From: Cesiribacter andamanensis AMV16 | Lineage (GTDB): Bacteria > Bacteroidota > Bacteroidia > Cytophagales > Cyclobacteriaceae | Assembly: GCF_000348925.1 (NCBI RefSeq) | Contig: NZ_AODQ01000001.1 | Location: 13 to 64,012, forward strand | Reading direction: 5' to 3' | Length of the DNA: 64,000 bases | In this document: positions 25,864 through 34,953 of the stretch, piece after piece | How the letters are laid out: each line of letters begins with the position of its first letter | Position numbering within the stretch: the first letter of the stretch is position 1 | The notes under the pieces: model-generated | Database searches by the model: none | What the model was told of the DNA's origin: nothing | What the model saw: only the letters and a program-made list of their open reading frames with translations | Translations under genes and position numbers: made by a program

Positions 25864-26784
25864 TTAGTAGACCAGCAGGGCCAGGCGGTTGTTCTGGCGT
25901 TTGGCTTGCAAGGCCCATTGGCGGGCTTCCTCCAGTCGGCCCATTGCTTCATAAATCACTGCCAGATTATAGGCAGCCTTTGCAGCATCTTTGGAAGTGC
26001 CCTGGGCTATGGGAGTGAGCAGGCTGATGGCGGCCGGCCAGTTTTCATTTGCCATCAGGGCAGCGGCTACTTCCAGCTTTTTCATAGAATAGTAGGGACG
26101 GATGTAGCTGACAGGCTGGGGATAAAGGCGTTTCCAGTATTCATTGCCCGTGTGCCAGGCCAGCTCGTTTATGGTGGGTCCTGCTTTGCCGATAGAGGGG
26201 CCTACGGCCAGCAGTCCGCTGATCACAGGCCTGGACTGGTAAGGCTTTTCTTCTGTAAGGGCGATGCGGTCCAGCTGGCGGCCGGTACTGTCATAAAGGG
26301 CCCACTTGGTTTTCGTTTGCAGGGTATAATAGGCTGTTTTAGAAACACTGCCATCCTCATTTTTAATCCGCTCAGTTTCCTGGTGCATGGCAACCTCAAA
26401 GCCCTCCAGGGCTAGCAGGAGGTGGTAGGGGTGCTGGCGATACACCTCTCCGATCTGCGCTATGCTCAGGGGTTCGTCAGCAGCCTGCTGCAGGTGCTGT
26501 GCCGTATCGGCATGCACCAGCTGGTAGGTACTATCCAGAGCTATGGCGGCAAGGGTCCCTAAAAAAGCCTCGTGCGCCCCCTGGGTGATTGCTTCAATTT
26601 TCCGCTCCCGGTCATAGGGCAGGAGCGCGGGATTAAAGCGGTTCAGTACCACTACTTTCCATTGCTCGTTGGTAATGGCTACCTCTGCCGGGCGAAGGGT
26701 GTTAATATACAGCTGCGAGGTGCAGCTGCTCAGGCTGCAGGCCAGAAGCACGCCAATACACAACAGGAAGGCAGGTTTTTTCAT
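25864..26784 (-). CDS. DUF6340-family lipoprotein with TPR-like C-terminus
   Basis: 306 residues; lipobox 'SLSSCTS' near residue 21. The N-terminal two-thirds matches the DUF6340 pattern ('LYINTLRPAEVAI..KVVVLNRFNPA', 'ITQGAHEAFLGTLAAIALDST', 'LLLALEGFEV'), and residues about 230-300 are a tetratricopeptide-like helical pair ('AALMANENWPAAISLLTPIAQG..AAYNLAVIYEAMGRLEEARQWALQAKR'). It is envelope-anchored, restricted to Bacteroidota, function unknown. Monocistronic. Confidence 0.8.
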   Translation of the reverse strand: MKKPAFLLCIGVLLACSLSSCTSQLYINTLRPAEVAITNEQWKVVVLNRFNPALLPYDRERKIEAITQGAHEAFLGTLAAIALDSTYQLVHADTAQHLQQAADEPLSIAQIGEVYRQHPYHLLLALEGFEVAMHQETERIKNEDGSVSKTAYYTLQTKTKWALYDSTGRQLDRIALTEEKPYQSRPVISGLLAVGPSIGKAGPTINELAWHTGNEYWKRLYPQPVSYIRPYYSMKKLEVAAALMANENWPAAISLLTPIAQGTSKDAAKAAYNLAVIYEAMGRLEEARQWALQAKRQNNRLALLVY

Positions 26785-26936
26785 AGAACGGCAAGTTACA
26801 CAAGCCTGTTCAATACGTCAATATTCTACCATTTATTTGAATTATTAGAATAGGGGAATTGCGCACAAAGCCGTCCGCAGGCTTGGCTGCTGCTATACAT
26901 AAGCTGAAGCGGAGCCAGCTTCTTTGCCAAAAGGAG

Positions 26937-27416
26937 TTAGTAATTGTGAACTGAATCCTGCATATGGCTGGTTTTGAGCCGCTGCATGCAGGCAAAGGTG
27001 AGGATAAAGCCGTAGATCATGGTTTCCAGAAACACCAGCATGGCCAGTACAAGAGGGCCGAAGGTGACATTGAGGGGCAGGTTGCCCTGAACGGCCTCTA
27101 TAAAGCCAGGATTCAGCCAGCTGTAGGCACCTATGAATATGCTGAAGATAAGGGCGCCCACCAGTAAAATTACCATGCCTACGCCCAGGCCTTTAAAATA
27201 GGTCCAGTAAGAGCGTGTGTGATGTTTGAAATACTGCAGGCCTTTGTAGACGACAAAAAAGATGAACACCAGGTTGAAAAATCTGAGCCAGGATCTTTCT
27301 TCCAGCCCCAAAAGTGACATCAGCAAAAAGAAACCAATGTTGGCGCCGGCCAGGATAAGGCCATACCGGATACCGATCTGCTCAATGGTAATGCGTTTTT
27401 TATCTGTGGCTTCCAT
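26937..27416 (-). CDS. DUF4199 membrane protein
   Basis: 159 residues with four TM helices. 'IEQIGIRYGLILAGANIGFFLLMSLLG', 'SYWTYFKGLGVGMVILLVGALIFSIFIGAYSWLNPGFIE' and 'LETMIYGFILTFACM' fit DUF4199, a short 4-TM family of Bacteroidota. Function unknown. A 100-base gap separates it from the CFA synthase gene on the same strand, so co-transcription is possible. Confidence 0.82.
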   Translation of the reverse strand: MEATDKKRITIEQIGIRYGLILAGANIGFFLLMSLLGLEERSWLRFFNLVFIFFVVYKGLQYFKHHTRSYWTYFKGLGVGMVILLVGALIFSIFIGAYSWLNPGFIEAVQGNLPLNVTFGPLVLAMLVFLETMIYGFILTFACMQRLKTSHMQDSVHNY

Positions 27417-27515
27417 GGGTCCTCCTTTTTTTCTAAAGAACTCAGCATTGCCTTAACTGTTGCTAAAAAAGCAAAAAGGCTGGGAATGAAAGCCTTGTCT
27501 CCTTCGGCTGTATTC

Positions 27516-28637
27516 CTACCGGATGCTCGTATAGCCGCCCAGCACGCCTTTTTTAGAAAGGACCAGCTGCCAGAGCTGGTTGTTGCGTGCTCTGAAGGAG
27601 CCGGCGCTTGATAGCAAATAATAGGTCCACATGCGGTAGAAGCGTTCGTCATACTCCTGCTTTAGCTCCTGCCAGTGGCTGGTAAAATTCCGGTGCCAGG
27701 CCATCAGGGTAGGGTCATAATGGGGGCCAAAGTTATGCAGGTCTTCTACAATGAAAAGGTGCTCCATAGCCCGGCTCAGTTGTTTGAGGGAGGGTATCAG
27801 GCAGTTGGGAAAGATATAGGTGTCGATAAAGGGATCGGGTGCGGTCTTAGAGAAGGGGTGTCCTATGGTATGGAGCAAAAAGAAACCTTCATTGTGCAGG
27901 CAGCGGGCGGCTACCTGCATATAAGTGCGCATGTTGCGATGCCCCACAGCCTCGGCCATGCCAATGGATACAATATGGTCAAAAGGTTCATGAATGTCCC
28001 GATAGTCCTGAAAGCGTAATTCTATTGGCAGTCCCTCGCACAGCTGTCTGCCCAAGGCCAGCTGTTCGTGTGAGATGGTGATGCCTACCACTTCAGCCCC
28101 ATAGCGCTCTGCGGCAAATTTGGCAAAACTGCCCCATCCGCAGCCAATATCCAGTACACGCTGACCCGGCTGAAGGCCTATTTTGCGGCAGATCAAATCC
28201 ATTTTGTCCTCCTGGGCCTGGTCCAGGCTAGTGGCTTCTTTCCAGTAGCCGCAGGTGTAGGTCATGCGCCTGTCCAGCATGCGCTGGTACAGCCGGTTGC
28301 CAATGTCATAATGCCGGTGAATGTTCTCTACCGCTTTTTGTTTTGTTTGCCGGTTGCTGATCCGGGCAAGCAGCACATCCAGCTTGCCCCGCCAGCTGAG
28401 GCGGGCCCGTTTGTAAAGATCAGCCCTCAACGCCCGGTAAAAGAATTCGTCCAGCTGCTGGCAGTCCCACCAGCCCTCCATATACGACTCACCCAGACCC
28501 AGCGTGCCCTGCTGGAGCACGCGCTTGTAAAAGGCTGGATTGTGGATCTGAAGGTCCCAGGGGTCCGGCCCATTGATCTCAATATCAGCAAGGGATAAAA
28601 TGTCAGCCACATGCTGGCGTAAACGTGCGGTGCTCAT
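27516..28637 (-). CDS. cfa: cyclopropane-fatty-acyl-phospholipid synthase
   Basis: 373 residues from ATG 28637; the frame to 28781 adds non-conserved residues. The SAM-binding motif 'VLDIGCGWGSFAKFAAERYGAEVVGITIS' and family motifs 'YDIGNRLYQRMLDRRMTYTCGYW', 'FDHIVSIGMAEAVGHRNMRTYM' and 'NFGPHYDPTLMAWHRNF' identify CFA synthase. It methylates double bonds of membrane phospholipid acyl chains, usually on entry to stationary phase or acid stress. Length and motifs are complete, so it should be active. Confidence 0.95.
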   Translation of the reverse strand: MSTARLRQHVADILSLADIEINGPDPWDLQIHNPAFYKRVLQQGTLGLGESYMEGWWDCQQLDEFFYRALRADLYKRARLSWRGKLDVLLARISNRQTKQKAVENIHRHYDIGNRLYQRMLDRRMTYTCGYWKEATSLDQAQEDKMDLICRKIGLQPGQRVLDIGCGWGSFAKFAAERYGAEVVGITISHEQLALGRQLCEGLPIELRFQDYRDIHEPFDHIVSIGMAEAVGHRNMRTYMQVAARCLHNEGFFLLHTIGHPFSKTAPDPFIDTYIFPNCLIPSLKQLSRAMEHLFIVEDLHNFGPHYDPTLMAWHRNFTSHWQELKQEYDERFYRMWTYYLLSSAGSFRARNNQLWQLVLSKKGVLGGYTSIR

Positions 28638-29081
28638 GCGGGTAGATTGGGAGGTAAATGCACACGGTTGGCTATCAGGCAGTGCCCACTTTAATATACA
28701 AATTTTTTTGGCAGTTGCTGTACTGCTGCTGGCGTGCCGGCTGTCAGCTGCATGCTGAGGACTAAATGGTCGGCTGGCCACAAAAGGAAGACCAAAAGGG
28801 ATGTGATAAAATTGCCTGAGCGATAACGTTTAATCTTATATTTAAATGATAAACAATTTTGCACTACCCTTTCAAATAGTATAATGCAGGAAGTTTGTTT
28901 ATGAAATCAATAAACAATCTAAAAAACAAATATTAGCAAGTAAAATCTTGCTGAGATAAACAGAATTAAGAAACCAGATAATCCATATTTGTTTATAATT
29001 TATTAAATATTCTAAAACAATATCGCATGTGCTCTGTTAAGGTTATCATGCGTTAAATCTTTATCCAATCTATTTTCCATC
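28638..29081. other. AT-rich divergent intergenic region
   Basis: 444 bases between cfa and the second FAS1 gene; markedly AT-rich from about 28800. It must hold the promoters of both genes; no coding frame or RNA gene. Confidence 0.45.
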
Positions 29082-30095
29082 ATGCAAAAACAACTTAACA
29101 CCCCAAGCCCCTATCGCACCCTACTGAAAGGGATGCTGGGCCTGTTCCTTGGACTACTGGCAGTTGCCTGTACCCCAGACGAGGAGGTGCTTCCCGCCGA
29201 TGAGGCGCAGGAGGTAAATCTTGATCTCTATGCCCTGCTGGAGCGGTATAACCAGCAGGCTAGTGGGGAGCAGGAGCGCCATGCAAACGCCGCTAAGGCC
29301 AAAAAGCCCAGTTTTAGTACCCTTACTGTAGCTCTGGCCAAAAGTGGCCTGATGGGTACAGTGGCCAGCCAGCAACTAACCCTTTTTGCCCCGACCGACG
29401 AGGCCTTTGCTGCCCTGGGTCTGAATAAGCAAAACATTGGCTCGGTTCCCAATCTGCGGGAGATCCTGCTCTACCATGCGGTTGCCGGCAAGGTATATGC
29501 GGCTGATCTGAGCAATGGTTTTGTGCCTACACTCAATGGTGCAGCAGTAGAAATAACACTGGGAAGCAGCGTAATGGTAAACAGTGCTACAGTAGTTTTA
29601 GCGGATATCAAAGCACGCAATGGTGTGCTGCATGCCATAGACCAGGTGCTGCTGCCCCCGGATATGAACCTGGTAGAACTGGCCCTTAGCTTTGATCCGG
29701 AATTCTCCATTCTGGTAGAAGCCGTTCAGAAAGCGGGTCTGGTGAATGTGCTGGCAAGCGGAGGCCCCTATACCGTATTTGCTCCCACCAATGCTGCTTT
29801 TGCCGATCTGCTGGCTGAGCTGGGTGCCTCCAGTCTGGATGATATCCCCCTGCCCGTGCTTACAAAAGTACTGCTCTACCATGTGGTAGAAGGACGCGTG
29901 TACTCCAGTGATCTGAGCAGCGGCGATGTGCCTACCCTGGCCGACCAGACCTTTCGGGTGAATACCGAAACCCTGACCATCACCGATGCCAATGGACGGG
30001 AAGCTGGCCTTGTGGCACCCCTACTGGATGTGCAGGCTACGAATGGGGTGGTTCATGTACTGGATAAAGTAATACTCCCCGATCTCAGCATGTAA
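29082..30095 (+). CDS. double FAS1 (fasciclin) domain lipoprotein
   Basis: 337 residues. Lipobox 'LLAVACTP', then two full FAS1 domains: about residues 78-195 ('FSTLTVALAKSGLMGTVASQQLTLFAPTDEAFAALG..NGVLHAIDQVLLP') and 208-337 ('FSILVEAVQKAGLVNVLASGGPYTVFAPTNAAFADLL..NGVVHVLDKVILP'). Both have the H-box ending. It is surface or periplasm anchored and probably adhesive. Its size and tandem structure differ from the single-domain protein at 23.3 kb. Confidence 0.94.
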   Translation: MQKQLNTPSPYRTLLKGMLGLFLGLLAVACTPDEEVLPADEAQEVNLDLYALLERYNQQASGEQERHANAAKAKKPSFSTLTVALAKSGLMGTVASQQLTLFAPTDEAFAALGLNKQNIGSVPNLREILLYHAVAGKVYAADLSNGFVPTLNGAAVEITLGSSVMVNSATVVLADIKARNGVLHAIDQVLLPPDMNLVELALSFDPEFSILVEAVQKAGLVNVLASGGPYTVFAPTNAAFADLLAELGASSLDDIPLPVLTKVLLYHVVEGRVYSSDLSSGDVPTLADQTFRVNTETLTITDANGREAGLVAPLLDVQATNGVVHVLDKVILPDLSM

Positions 30096-30118
30096 TGGTG
30101 TTTTGTTGACTGGTGGAG

Positions 30119-30149
30119 AGGGGGCCGTGCAAACGGTCCCCTTTTTTTG
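30119..30149 (+). terminator. terminator after double FAS1 gene
   Basis: GGGGCCGT / ACGGTCCCC stem, 4-base loop, T7 tail. Confidence 0.85.
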
Positions 30150-30329
30150 TAGCACAGCTTCTGCCCCCAGGGATGCCTCCAGGGCTGCTTAGGCATTTGT
30201 TATGCAGGTGCTGGCCCATATTGGCGCCTTTCAAGAAGGGCTGTGAAGTAACTAATGCGCAGCAGGTGGGTACAAAAAGTAAATAGGGTGCCGAATTGTG
30301 TAAATGACTGAAAACGTGTATCTTAAATT

Positions 30330-30998
30330 ATGCGTTTTCCTGTACCCCTTTTTGCCTGTATGGTTGGTTGTTTGCTGGCAACACAGCAGGCCTATGGGCA
30401 GTATGAGCCCGCAGCCCGGCAGCAGAGGGGGCAGCTGCCTGCATTTCTGTTTGAGGACTTTTTGCCTGCCAGCGTGCTGTTTAAGTCCGGCACCACAGCC
30501 AGGATAGCCTTTAACTACAATTGCATTTCAGAAGAAATGGTGTTTGTGCGGGAGGGAAAACTGCTGGCGCTTGATATGCCCGATGTGGATACCATTTTTA
30601 TTCAGCACCGCAAGTTTGTCCCTGTCGATAATGCTTATTTTGAAGTGCTTACTACCCCTTCCGGGCTTGTGTATGTGCGGCATAAGACGCTTGTAACCAA
30701 AAAAGGAAAGCCGGCCGGCTATGGGGGCTATTCCGAAACGGCAGCCATCAGTACCCTTAATAGTTATGAGTTTGAAGAGAATGTGGTGCCACTCTCGGTG
30801 TATGCGGGTGCAGAGCTGAAAGATGCCAGCCGCTTCTGGATCTGGCAAGATCATCGGCTGGTAGAAGTGAGTACGCCCAAGCTGCTTCAAAAGGTTTTTC
30901 CCGATCACAGGCAACACATCCAGCACTATGCCCGGGAACATAGGCTGGAGCGCTTTACACAGGAAAAGCTGCTGATGCTCCTGGCGCAGCTGCAGTAG
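30330..30998 (+). CDS. secreted Bacteroidota protein of unknown function, 222 aa
   Basis: Signal peptide to about residue 23 (MRFPVPLFACMVGCLLATQQAYG), then a beta-rich body ('FNYNCISEEMVFVREGKLLALDMPDVDTIFIQHRKFVP') and a helical C-terminal tail. It resembles in plan the proteins at 49.8 and 53.0 kb: short exported beta domains with a helical end. No domain assignment. It converges on the membrane-protein gene at 31.0 kb. Confidence 0.72.
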   Translation: MRFPVPLFACMVGCLLATQQAYGQYEPAARQQRGQLPAFLFEDFLPASVLFKSGTTARIAFNYNCISEEMVFVREGKLLALDMPDVDTIFIQHRKFVPVDNAYFEVLTTPSGLVYVRHKTLVTKKGKPAGYGGYSETAAISTLNSYEFEENVVPLSVYAGAELKDASRFWIWQDHRLVEVSTPKLLQKVFPDHRQHIQHYAREHRLERFTQEKLLMLLAQLQ

Positions 30999-31046
30999 CA
31001 GCATAGATAGACGGTCAGGCCCCCCTAGACGTGCAGCATACACTGT

Positions 31047-31736
31047 TTAGGCAAAGAACCAGTTCAGTAAATAGTGGGTTGGGATAAAGATCAGCAGGGG
31101 GTAGGCGGCCATCATCAGCATCAGGTAATACTTAGAGGGAATATGGTATTGGGGGGTATTGCCCGGCCCAAATACCCAGTTGATGTTGGCAGAAGGCTGG
31201 GTAAGCTTGTAGCACAAGAACAGAATTCCCCAGGCCAGCAGCGTCTGCGCATAGAGCGCCTCCGGCGTGTAGCCCCACTTCAGCAGCATCAGGATCAGCA
31301 AGACCGGCAATACCACATGAAAAAGCGACAGCAGCCGCAACAGAAGGGGGTGCCTGGGATTCCACATATAGTCAGTAAGCCCGGCAAGCTTATAGCCGGT
31401 AAGCAGGCGCACCACCAGCTCCAGATTCCAGTAGAGTTCGGGCAGCAACACCCCTATGGCCATCATGCTGGCCAGGTAGCTGCTCTCCAGCCAAAGAGCG
31501 GCCACACTTACAAACAGGGCCACATCCGAAAACCACAGAAAATTAGCCGGACCCCAGTACTTCCAGTAAATGGGGATCAGGATCAGCACAAAGAGGGTGT
31601 ACGCCAGTTTGATCCACAGGCTGATGTGCTGGTCGGCCAGCTGCAGGTTCAGTGGCCTGGCAAGCAGGTCGGGCAGTTCGCTTAGCGTGATGCCCTTGCC
31701 CATAGACAGTAGCGCATAGGGGAGTAGACTTCCCAT
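31047..31736 (-). CDS. multi-pass membrane protein of unknown function
   Basis: 229 residues with six or seven TM helices ('LAYTLFVLILIPIYWKYWG', 'FSDVALFVSVAALWLESSYLASMMAIGVLLPELYWNLEL', 'LFHVVLPVLLILMLLKWGY'). The pattern is of a small uncharacterised integral membrane protein. ATG 31703 (MGKGITLSE) is an alternative start. Conserved-looking polar motifs are 'NPRHPLLLRLLSLFHVVLP' and 'NINWVFGPG'. Function unknown. Confidence 0.72.
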   Translation of the reverse strand: MGSLLPYALLSMGKGITLSELPDLLARPLNLQLADQHISLWIKLAYTLFVLILIPIYWKYWGPANFLWFSDVALFVSVAALWLESSYLASMMAIGVLLPELYWNLELVVRLLTGYKLAGLTDYMWNPRHPLLLRLLSLFHVVLPVLLILMLLKWGYTPEALYAQTLLAWGILFLCYKLTQPSANINWVFGPGNTPQYHIPSKYYLMLMMAAYPLLIFIPTHYLLNWFFA

Positions 31737-32079
31737 AGGTTCATCTGGTGCTTCACTAGTATGTATAAATAAAAAGCTCCCGGAAAGTTTAAGGAATTCC
31801 CCCGGGCCTGCCGCAGGGTGAACGGTATCTTAAGGCAGCAGGCAGGGTGGGGGTTTTCCCGCCGGGCTGGCCTGCAGGGGTTGGGAAAGAAAAATGGGGC
31901 AGAGCACGCAACCCCTCTGCACCAGGTAAGCGTCCCCACTGCGGGGTACTACGGTTTCCCCAGGGTAGGAATGGTCCCCAGGGTAGGAATGGCGGGTCCC
32001 TGACAGGGCAGAAGTAGTAAAGGCAAATGGTCGTGCAGGTACTTTTATATTTTTTTATAACCTTTTATCCCAAATTCAC
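31737..32079. other. intergenic region with an 18-bp tandem duplication
   Basis: 343 bases between divergent genes. Besides the tandem repeat at 31957-31992, nothing gene-like is seen; the final 50 bases are AT-rich and likely promoter. Confidence 0.45.
31957..31992. repeat. 18-bp perfect tandem duplication
   Basis: TCCCCAGGGTAGGAATGG occurs twice in direct succession. Confidence 0.85.
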
Positions 32080-32630
32080 ATGAAAAACAACTTTTTACTG
32101 TTACTGGCTGCCTTTGCTTCCTGTTTGGCGGATGCGAGCAGCAGCAGGTCGAGCCGGTGCTGGACGATGCCGTCGGCGCTAAGGGCGGGCAACAGGTTCT
32201 CAATTTCCGGACGCACCTCAGTGGTGATCAGGAAGTGCCGGCCAATGCGTCAAAGGCCACCGGGCAAGCCATTTTTCAGCTCAGCAAAGATGGTACAGAA
32301 CTGCACTACAAGCTTATTGTTGCCAACCTTGACAATGTGCTGATGGCCCACATCCATGTAGCCCCTGCAGGCGATAATGGTGGCGTGGTGGCCTGGTTGT
32401 ATCCTGCTGGTCCACCCCCTAACCTTATTCCAGGCACTACCAACGGTATTCTGGCCCAGGGCACCATAACCAGTGCCAATCTGGTCGGCAGCCTGGCGGG
32501 CATGGATCTGTCAGATCTGGTTGCGCTTATGCTCAATGGCAACACCTATGTAAATGTGCATACCCAGCAGTATCCCGGCGGGGAGATCCGGGGGCAGATC
32601 TGGGGAAATAGCCCGCATAACGCCTGGTAG
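32080..32630 (+). pseudogene. CHRD-domain lipoprotein, frameshifted in the signal peptide
   Basis: ATG 32080 starts MKNNFLLLLAAFAS, but the frame then leaves the coding register. One base missing near 32120 (TTCCTG instead of TTCCCTG) would give 'FASLFGGCEQQQVEP', a textbook lipobox, followed by a complete CHRD domain (about residues 45-175: 'FRTHLSGDQEVPANASKATGQAIFQLSKDGTELHYKLIVANLDNVLMAHIHVAPAGDNGGVVAWL', ending 'TYVNVHTQQYPGGEIRGQIWG'). CHRD domains are secreted, chordin-like modules of unknown bacterial role. The body is well preserved, so the shift is recent or an error. Confidence 0.88.
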
Positions 32631-32722
32631 CCATTTGCCGGCCAGGGATTTTTTACAAGGGGGTATTTGGCAAATGGTCCGAATATCCCCTTTTTTTATG
32701 CGGTCTGCTGGCAGGTCTCTTT

Positions 32723-33703
32723 TCAGGCCACCAGTTGCTCTCGTTTGTAGCGGTTTCGGTAGGCAATGGGGGTAAGCCCGGTTATTTTTTTAAAGGTAGA
32801 TCGGAAAGCCTTGGTATCAGTGTAGCCCACTTTGTACATGACCTCATTTACCGTATCGCTGCCCGTTTCCAGGCACATCTTGGCCGCTTCTATTTTTACG
32901 CGCTGCATATATTCCACCACAGAGTTGGCGGTAGCCTTTTTAAAACGGCGCTCAAGGTTGCGACGGCTCAGGGCCAGCATAGCTGCAAGTTCATCTACCG
33001 TAATACGTTCTTCAAAATTGGCTTCTATGTAGAGCTGGGCTTTTCGGATGGCCTCATCCGCATGCTCTTTTTGTCCCTGAAAGATCATAAAGGGCGACTG
33101 GCTTTTGCGCTCCAGATCAATCTGAAAGGCCTTTGAAAGAAAAACAGCCATCTCCCTCCCTGCATATTTCTCAATCAGGTAAAGGATCAGGTTCAGGTAG
33201 GAAAAAGCGCCCCCGCTGGAGTATATACCCTGTTCATCGGTAATGATCCGGTCTTCTACCAGCTGCACCTGCGGATACATTTTGCGGAACTCATGTGCGG
33301 CCATCCAGTGCGTAGCGCATTTGCGGCCATCGATCAGGCCAGTGGAGGCCAGCAGGAAAGCGCCTACACAGAGCGAGGCCAGTTCGGCCCCCTGGTGATG
33401 CTGCTGTACAAGCCAGGGAATAAATTCCTGGTTCTGCTCCACTAATAAGCGCATGTCCCCATCCAGTGCCGGAATGATGACCAGGTCTGTTTTGGCCAGC
33501 TGGCCGATTACCGTATCGGTATTCACCGTATAGCGGCCGCCGGCAGCGGCTAGCGCGCGGCTCAGCCCGGCCAGTTGTATACTAAAGAGCGGTGGCTGCC
33601 CCATGCGTTTCAGCTGATTGTTTACTTCGGTAAATACCTGCCGGGGTCCCTCTATACTGCCCAGAATAGCCCCCTTGGGAACGAGTATGGTAATGTGTTT
33701 CAT
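32723..33703 (-). CDS. GlxA-type transcriptional regulator (DJ-1/PfpI + AraC HTH)
   Basis: 326 residues from ATG 33703, where the DJ-1-like domain begins (MKHITILVPKGAILGSIEGPRQVF); the 33814 start is rejected. Residues 1-190 are a DJ-1/PfpI domain with the nucleophile-elbow-like 'LASLCVGAFLLASTGLIDGRKCATHW'; residues about 225-325 are an AraC-type double HTH ('ERITVDELAAMLALSRRNLERRFKKATANSVVEYMQRVKIEAAKMCLE..VNEVMYKVGYTDTKAFRSTFKKITGLTPIAYRNRY'). It is a cytosolic regulator; target genes unknown. Confidence 0.92.
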   Translation of the reverse strand: MKHITILVPKGAILGSIEGPRQVFTEVNNQLKRMGQPPLFSIQLAGLSRALAAAGGRYTVNTDTVIGQLAKTDLVIIPALDGDMRLLVEQNQEFIPWLVQQHHQGAELASLCVGAFLLASTGLIDGRKCATHWMAAHEFRKMYPQVQLVEDRIITDEQGIYSSGGAFSYLNLILYLIEKYAGREMAVFLSKAFQIDLERKSQSPFMIFQGQKEHADEAIRKAQLYIEANFEERITVDELAAMLALSRRNLERRFKKATANSVVEYMQRVKIEAAKMCLETGSDTVNEVMYKVGYTDTKAFRSTFKKITGLTPIAYRNRYKREQLVA

Positions 33704-33849
33704 GCTACCTAAGCTAGGCAATCCCTTTGTCGCAATCAACCCCACAGCTTGCCGTATGTACACCCCTTTTAATTGGTTGCGGTATTCTACCTTTGGGTAT
33801 GGCCAGTGGGCCAAAAAGGGTGTTTGTGTAACCCCAGATAAGGTGAGCT

Positions 33850-34065
33850 ATGATCGAAGTTTTTAAAACAGATGTCCGGCAGCGAAAAAAAGCCCAAAAG
33901 ATCATAGGGCTATTGCTGCGGTATTTTCCCCAAAACAGGATAAATTTTGATCTGGAGGATTGCGACCGGATTTTGCGGGTAGAGGGGGTGCCCATCCATC
34001 CTGAAACGATAATAGACCTGTTGCAGGCAGAAGGGGTCTATTGCCGGCCTCTTGACGAGGCCTGA
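33850..34065 (+). CDS. small conserved-type cytosolic protein, 71 aa
   Basis: MIEVFKTDVRQRKKAQKIIGLLLRYFPQNRINFDLEDCDRILRVEG... is a ferredoxin-like alpha/beta pattern (strand-helix-strand-strand-helix-strand). The 'NFDLEDCDRILRVEG' motif with one Cys recurs in Bacteroidota small proteins that lack annotation. It starts 40 bases before the VOC gene, so the two are probably co-transcribed. Function unknown. Confidence 0.72.
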   Translation: MIEVFKTDVRQRKKAQKIIGLLLRYFPQNRINFDLEDCDRILRVEGVPIHPETIIDLLQAEGVYCRPLDEA

Positions 34066-34106
34066 TAAAAAGTACGTGTACATTTCATTCACTAACCACA
34101 ACACCT

Positions 34107-34577
34107 ATGGTAACAGTACAGCCTTATCTCAATTTCAAAGGCACTACCGAGGCAGCCTTTACCTTTTATAAATCGGTATTTGGCGGCGAATTTATAGCCA
34201 TGCAGCGCTTTAAGGATACGCCTGAAGGGGCCCGCCTGCCGGCCCATGAGCAGGACAAGATCATGCATGCGGCGCTGGCAATAGGCAAAAACACCGTATT
34301 AATGGCAACAGATGCACTGGAATCGGCAGGTCATCAGGTACAGGAGGGGACTAATTTCCATCTCTCCCTGCAGGTAGAAAGTGAGCAGGAGGCCGATGCG
34401 CTATTTGCTGCCCTTGCCGAGGGTGGAAAGGTAAATATGCCGCTGCAAAGCACGTTTTGGGGAGATTACTTTGGAATGTTGCAGGATCGATTTGGCATTC
34501 AGTGGATGATCAGCTATACATACCCGGTGGCGGTCGGGCAAACCGCTTCCGATCAACAGGCCGGTACAGTGGTTTAG
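34107..34577 (+). CDS. VOC/PhnB-like glyoxalase-fold protein
   Basis: 156 residues: 'VQPYLNFKGTTEAAFTFYKSVFGGEF', 'MHAALAIGKNTVLMATDAL', 'FHLSLQVESEQEADALFAALAEGGKVNMPLQSTFWGDYFGMLQDRFGIQWMI' are the complete PhnB-type VOC pattern. Such proteins share the glyoxalase fold but usually lack known activity; some bind metals or hydrophobic ligands. It follows the 71-aa gene by 41 bases. Confidence 0.92.
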   Translation: MVTVQPYLNFKGTTEAAFTFYKSVFGGEFIAMQRFKDTPEGARLPAHEQDKIMHAALAIGKNTVLMATDALESAGHQVQEGTNFHLSLQVESEQEADALFAALAEGGKVNMPLQSTFWGDYFGMLQDRFGIQWMISYTYPVAVGQTASDQQAGTVV

Positions 34578-34636
34578 CAGGCAGCCTATACCCCATTCTT
34601 TTACTCTATCCGCTTCGGCAGGGGTTCACCAACAAA

Positions 34637-34689
34637 ACAACGCCAGCCTTCTCAATCAGCCGCTGGGCCGGAAAGAAAGCTGGCGTTGT
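34637..34689. terminator. hairpin between convergent genes
   Basis: ACAACGCCAGC pairs perfectly with GCTGGCGTTGT across about 31 loop bases. No T tract follows, so termination is only suggested by its place. Confidence 0.5.
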
Positions 34690-34732
34690 CTCTACTCAAA
34701 TTCTTCCGGAGGGAAGGAGTGCCGTAAGGGGC

Positions 34733-34840
34733 TTAGTCTCTTTTGGCGCTTTTCTTAGCCTGTTTTTCGGCTCTTTTTTCCTTCAGGCTCTTGGCAGGCT
34801 CCTTTTTCTTTTCCTTTATGGTCGATTTTTCTTTAGACAT
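34733..34840 (-). CDS. Lys-rich small basic protein, 35 aa
   Basis: An ATG at 34840 (minus) opens MSKEKSTIKEKKKEPAKSL and ends KKSAKRD; 14 of 35 residues are Lys. It has no hydrophobic segment, resembling short nucleic-acid-associated or chaperone-like basic peptides of Cytophagales. The frame would be hard to preserve by chance given this even Lys/Glu spacing, but no family name is known to me. Confidence 0.55.
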   Translation of the reverse strand: MSKEKSTIKEKKKEPAKSLKEKRAEKQAKKSAKRD

Positions 34841-34953
34841 GGCCGTAGCAGGTTTAGATTCAGATTCAATTCTTCAGGAAGATAAACCAAATCTTCCACA
34901 ATAAAGATTCTTTTAAGGGCAAATAGCGCCAGTTTGTGGCCTGGGGCAGGGAG

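Noticed and set aside
25655-25867. 70-codon plus-strand frame in the 25.5-25.9 kb gap
   Set aside because: No ribosome site, no family, and it overlaps the end of the DUF6340 gene.
34860-34953. Continuation of the HypX-like protein past its stop through a frameshift
   Set aside because: None of the three frames after 34954 resembles the HypX second half, so the gene appears truly short.
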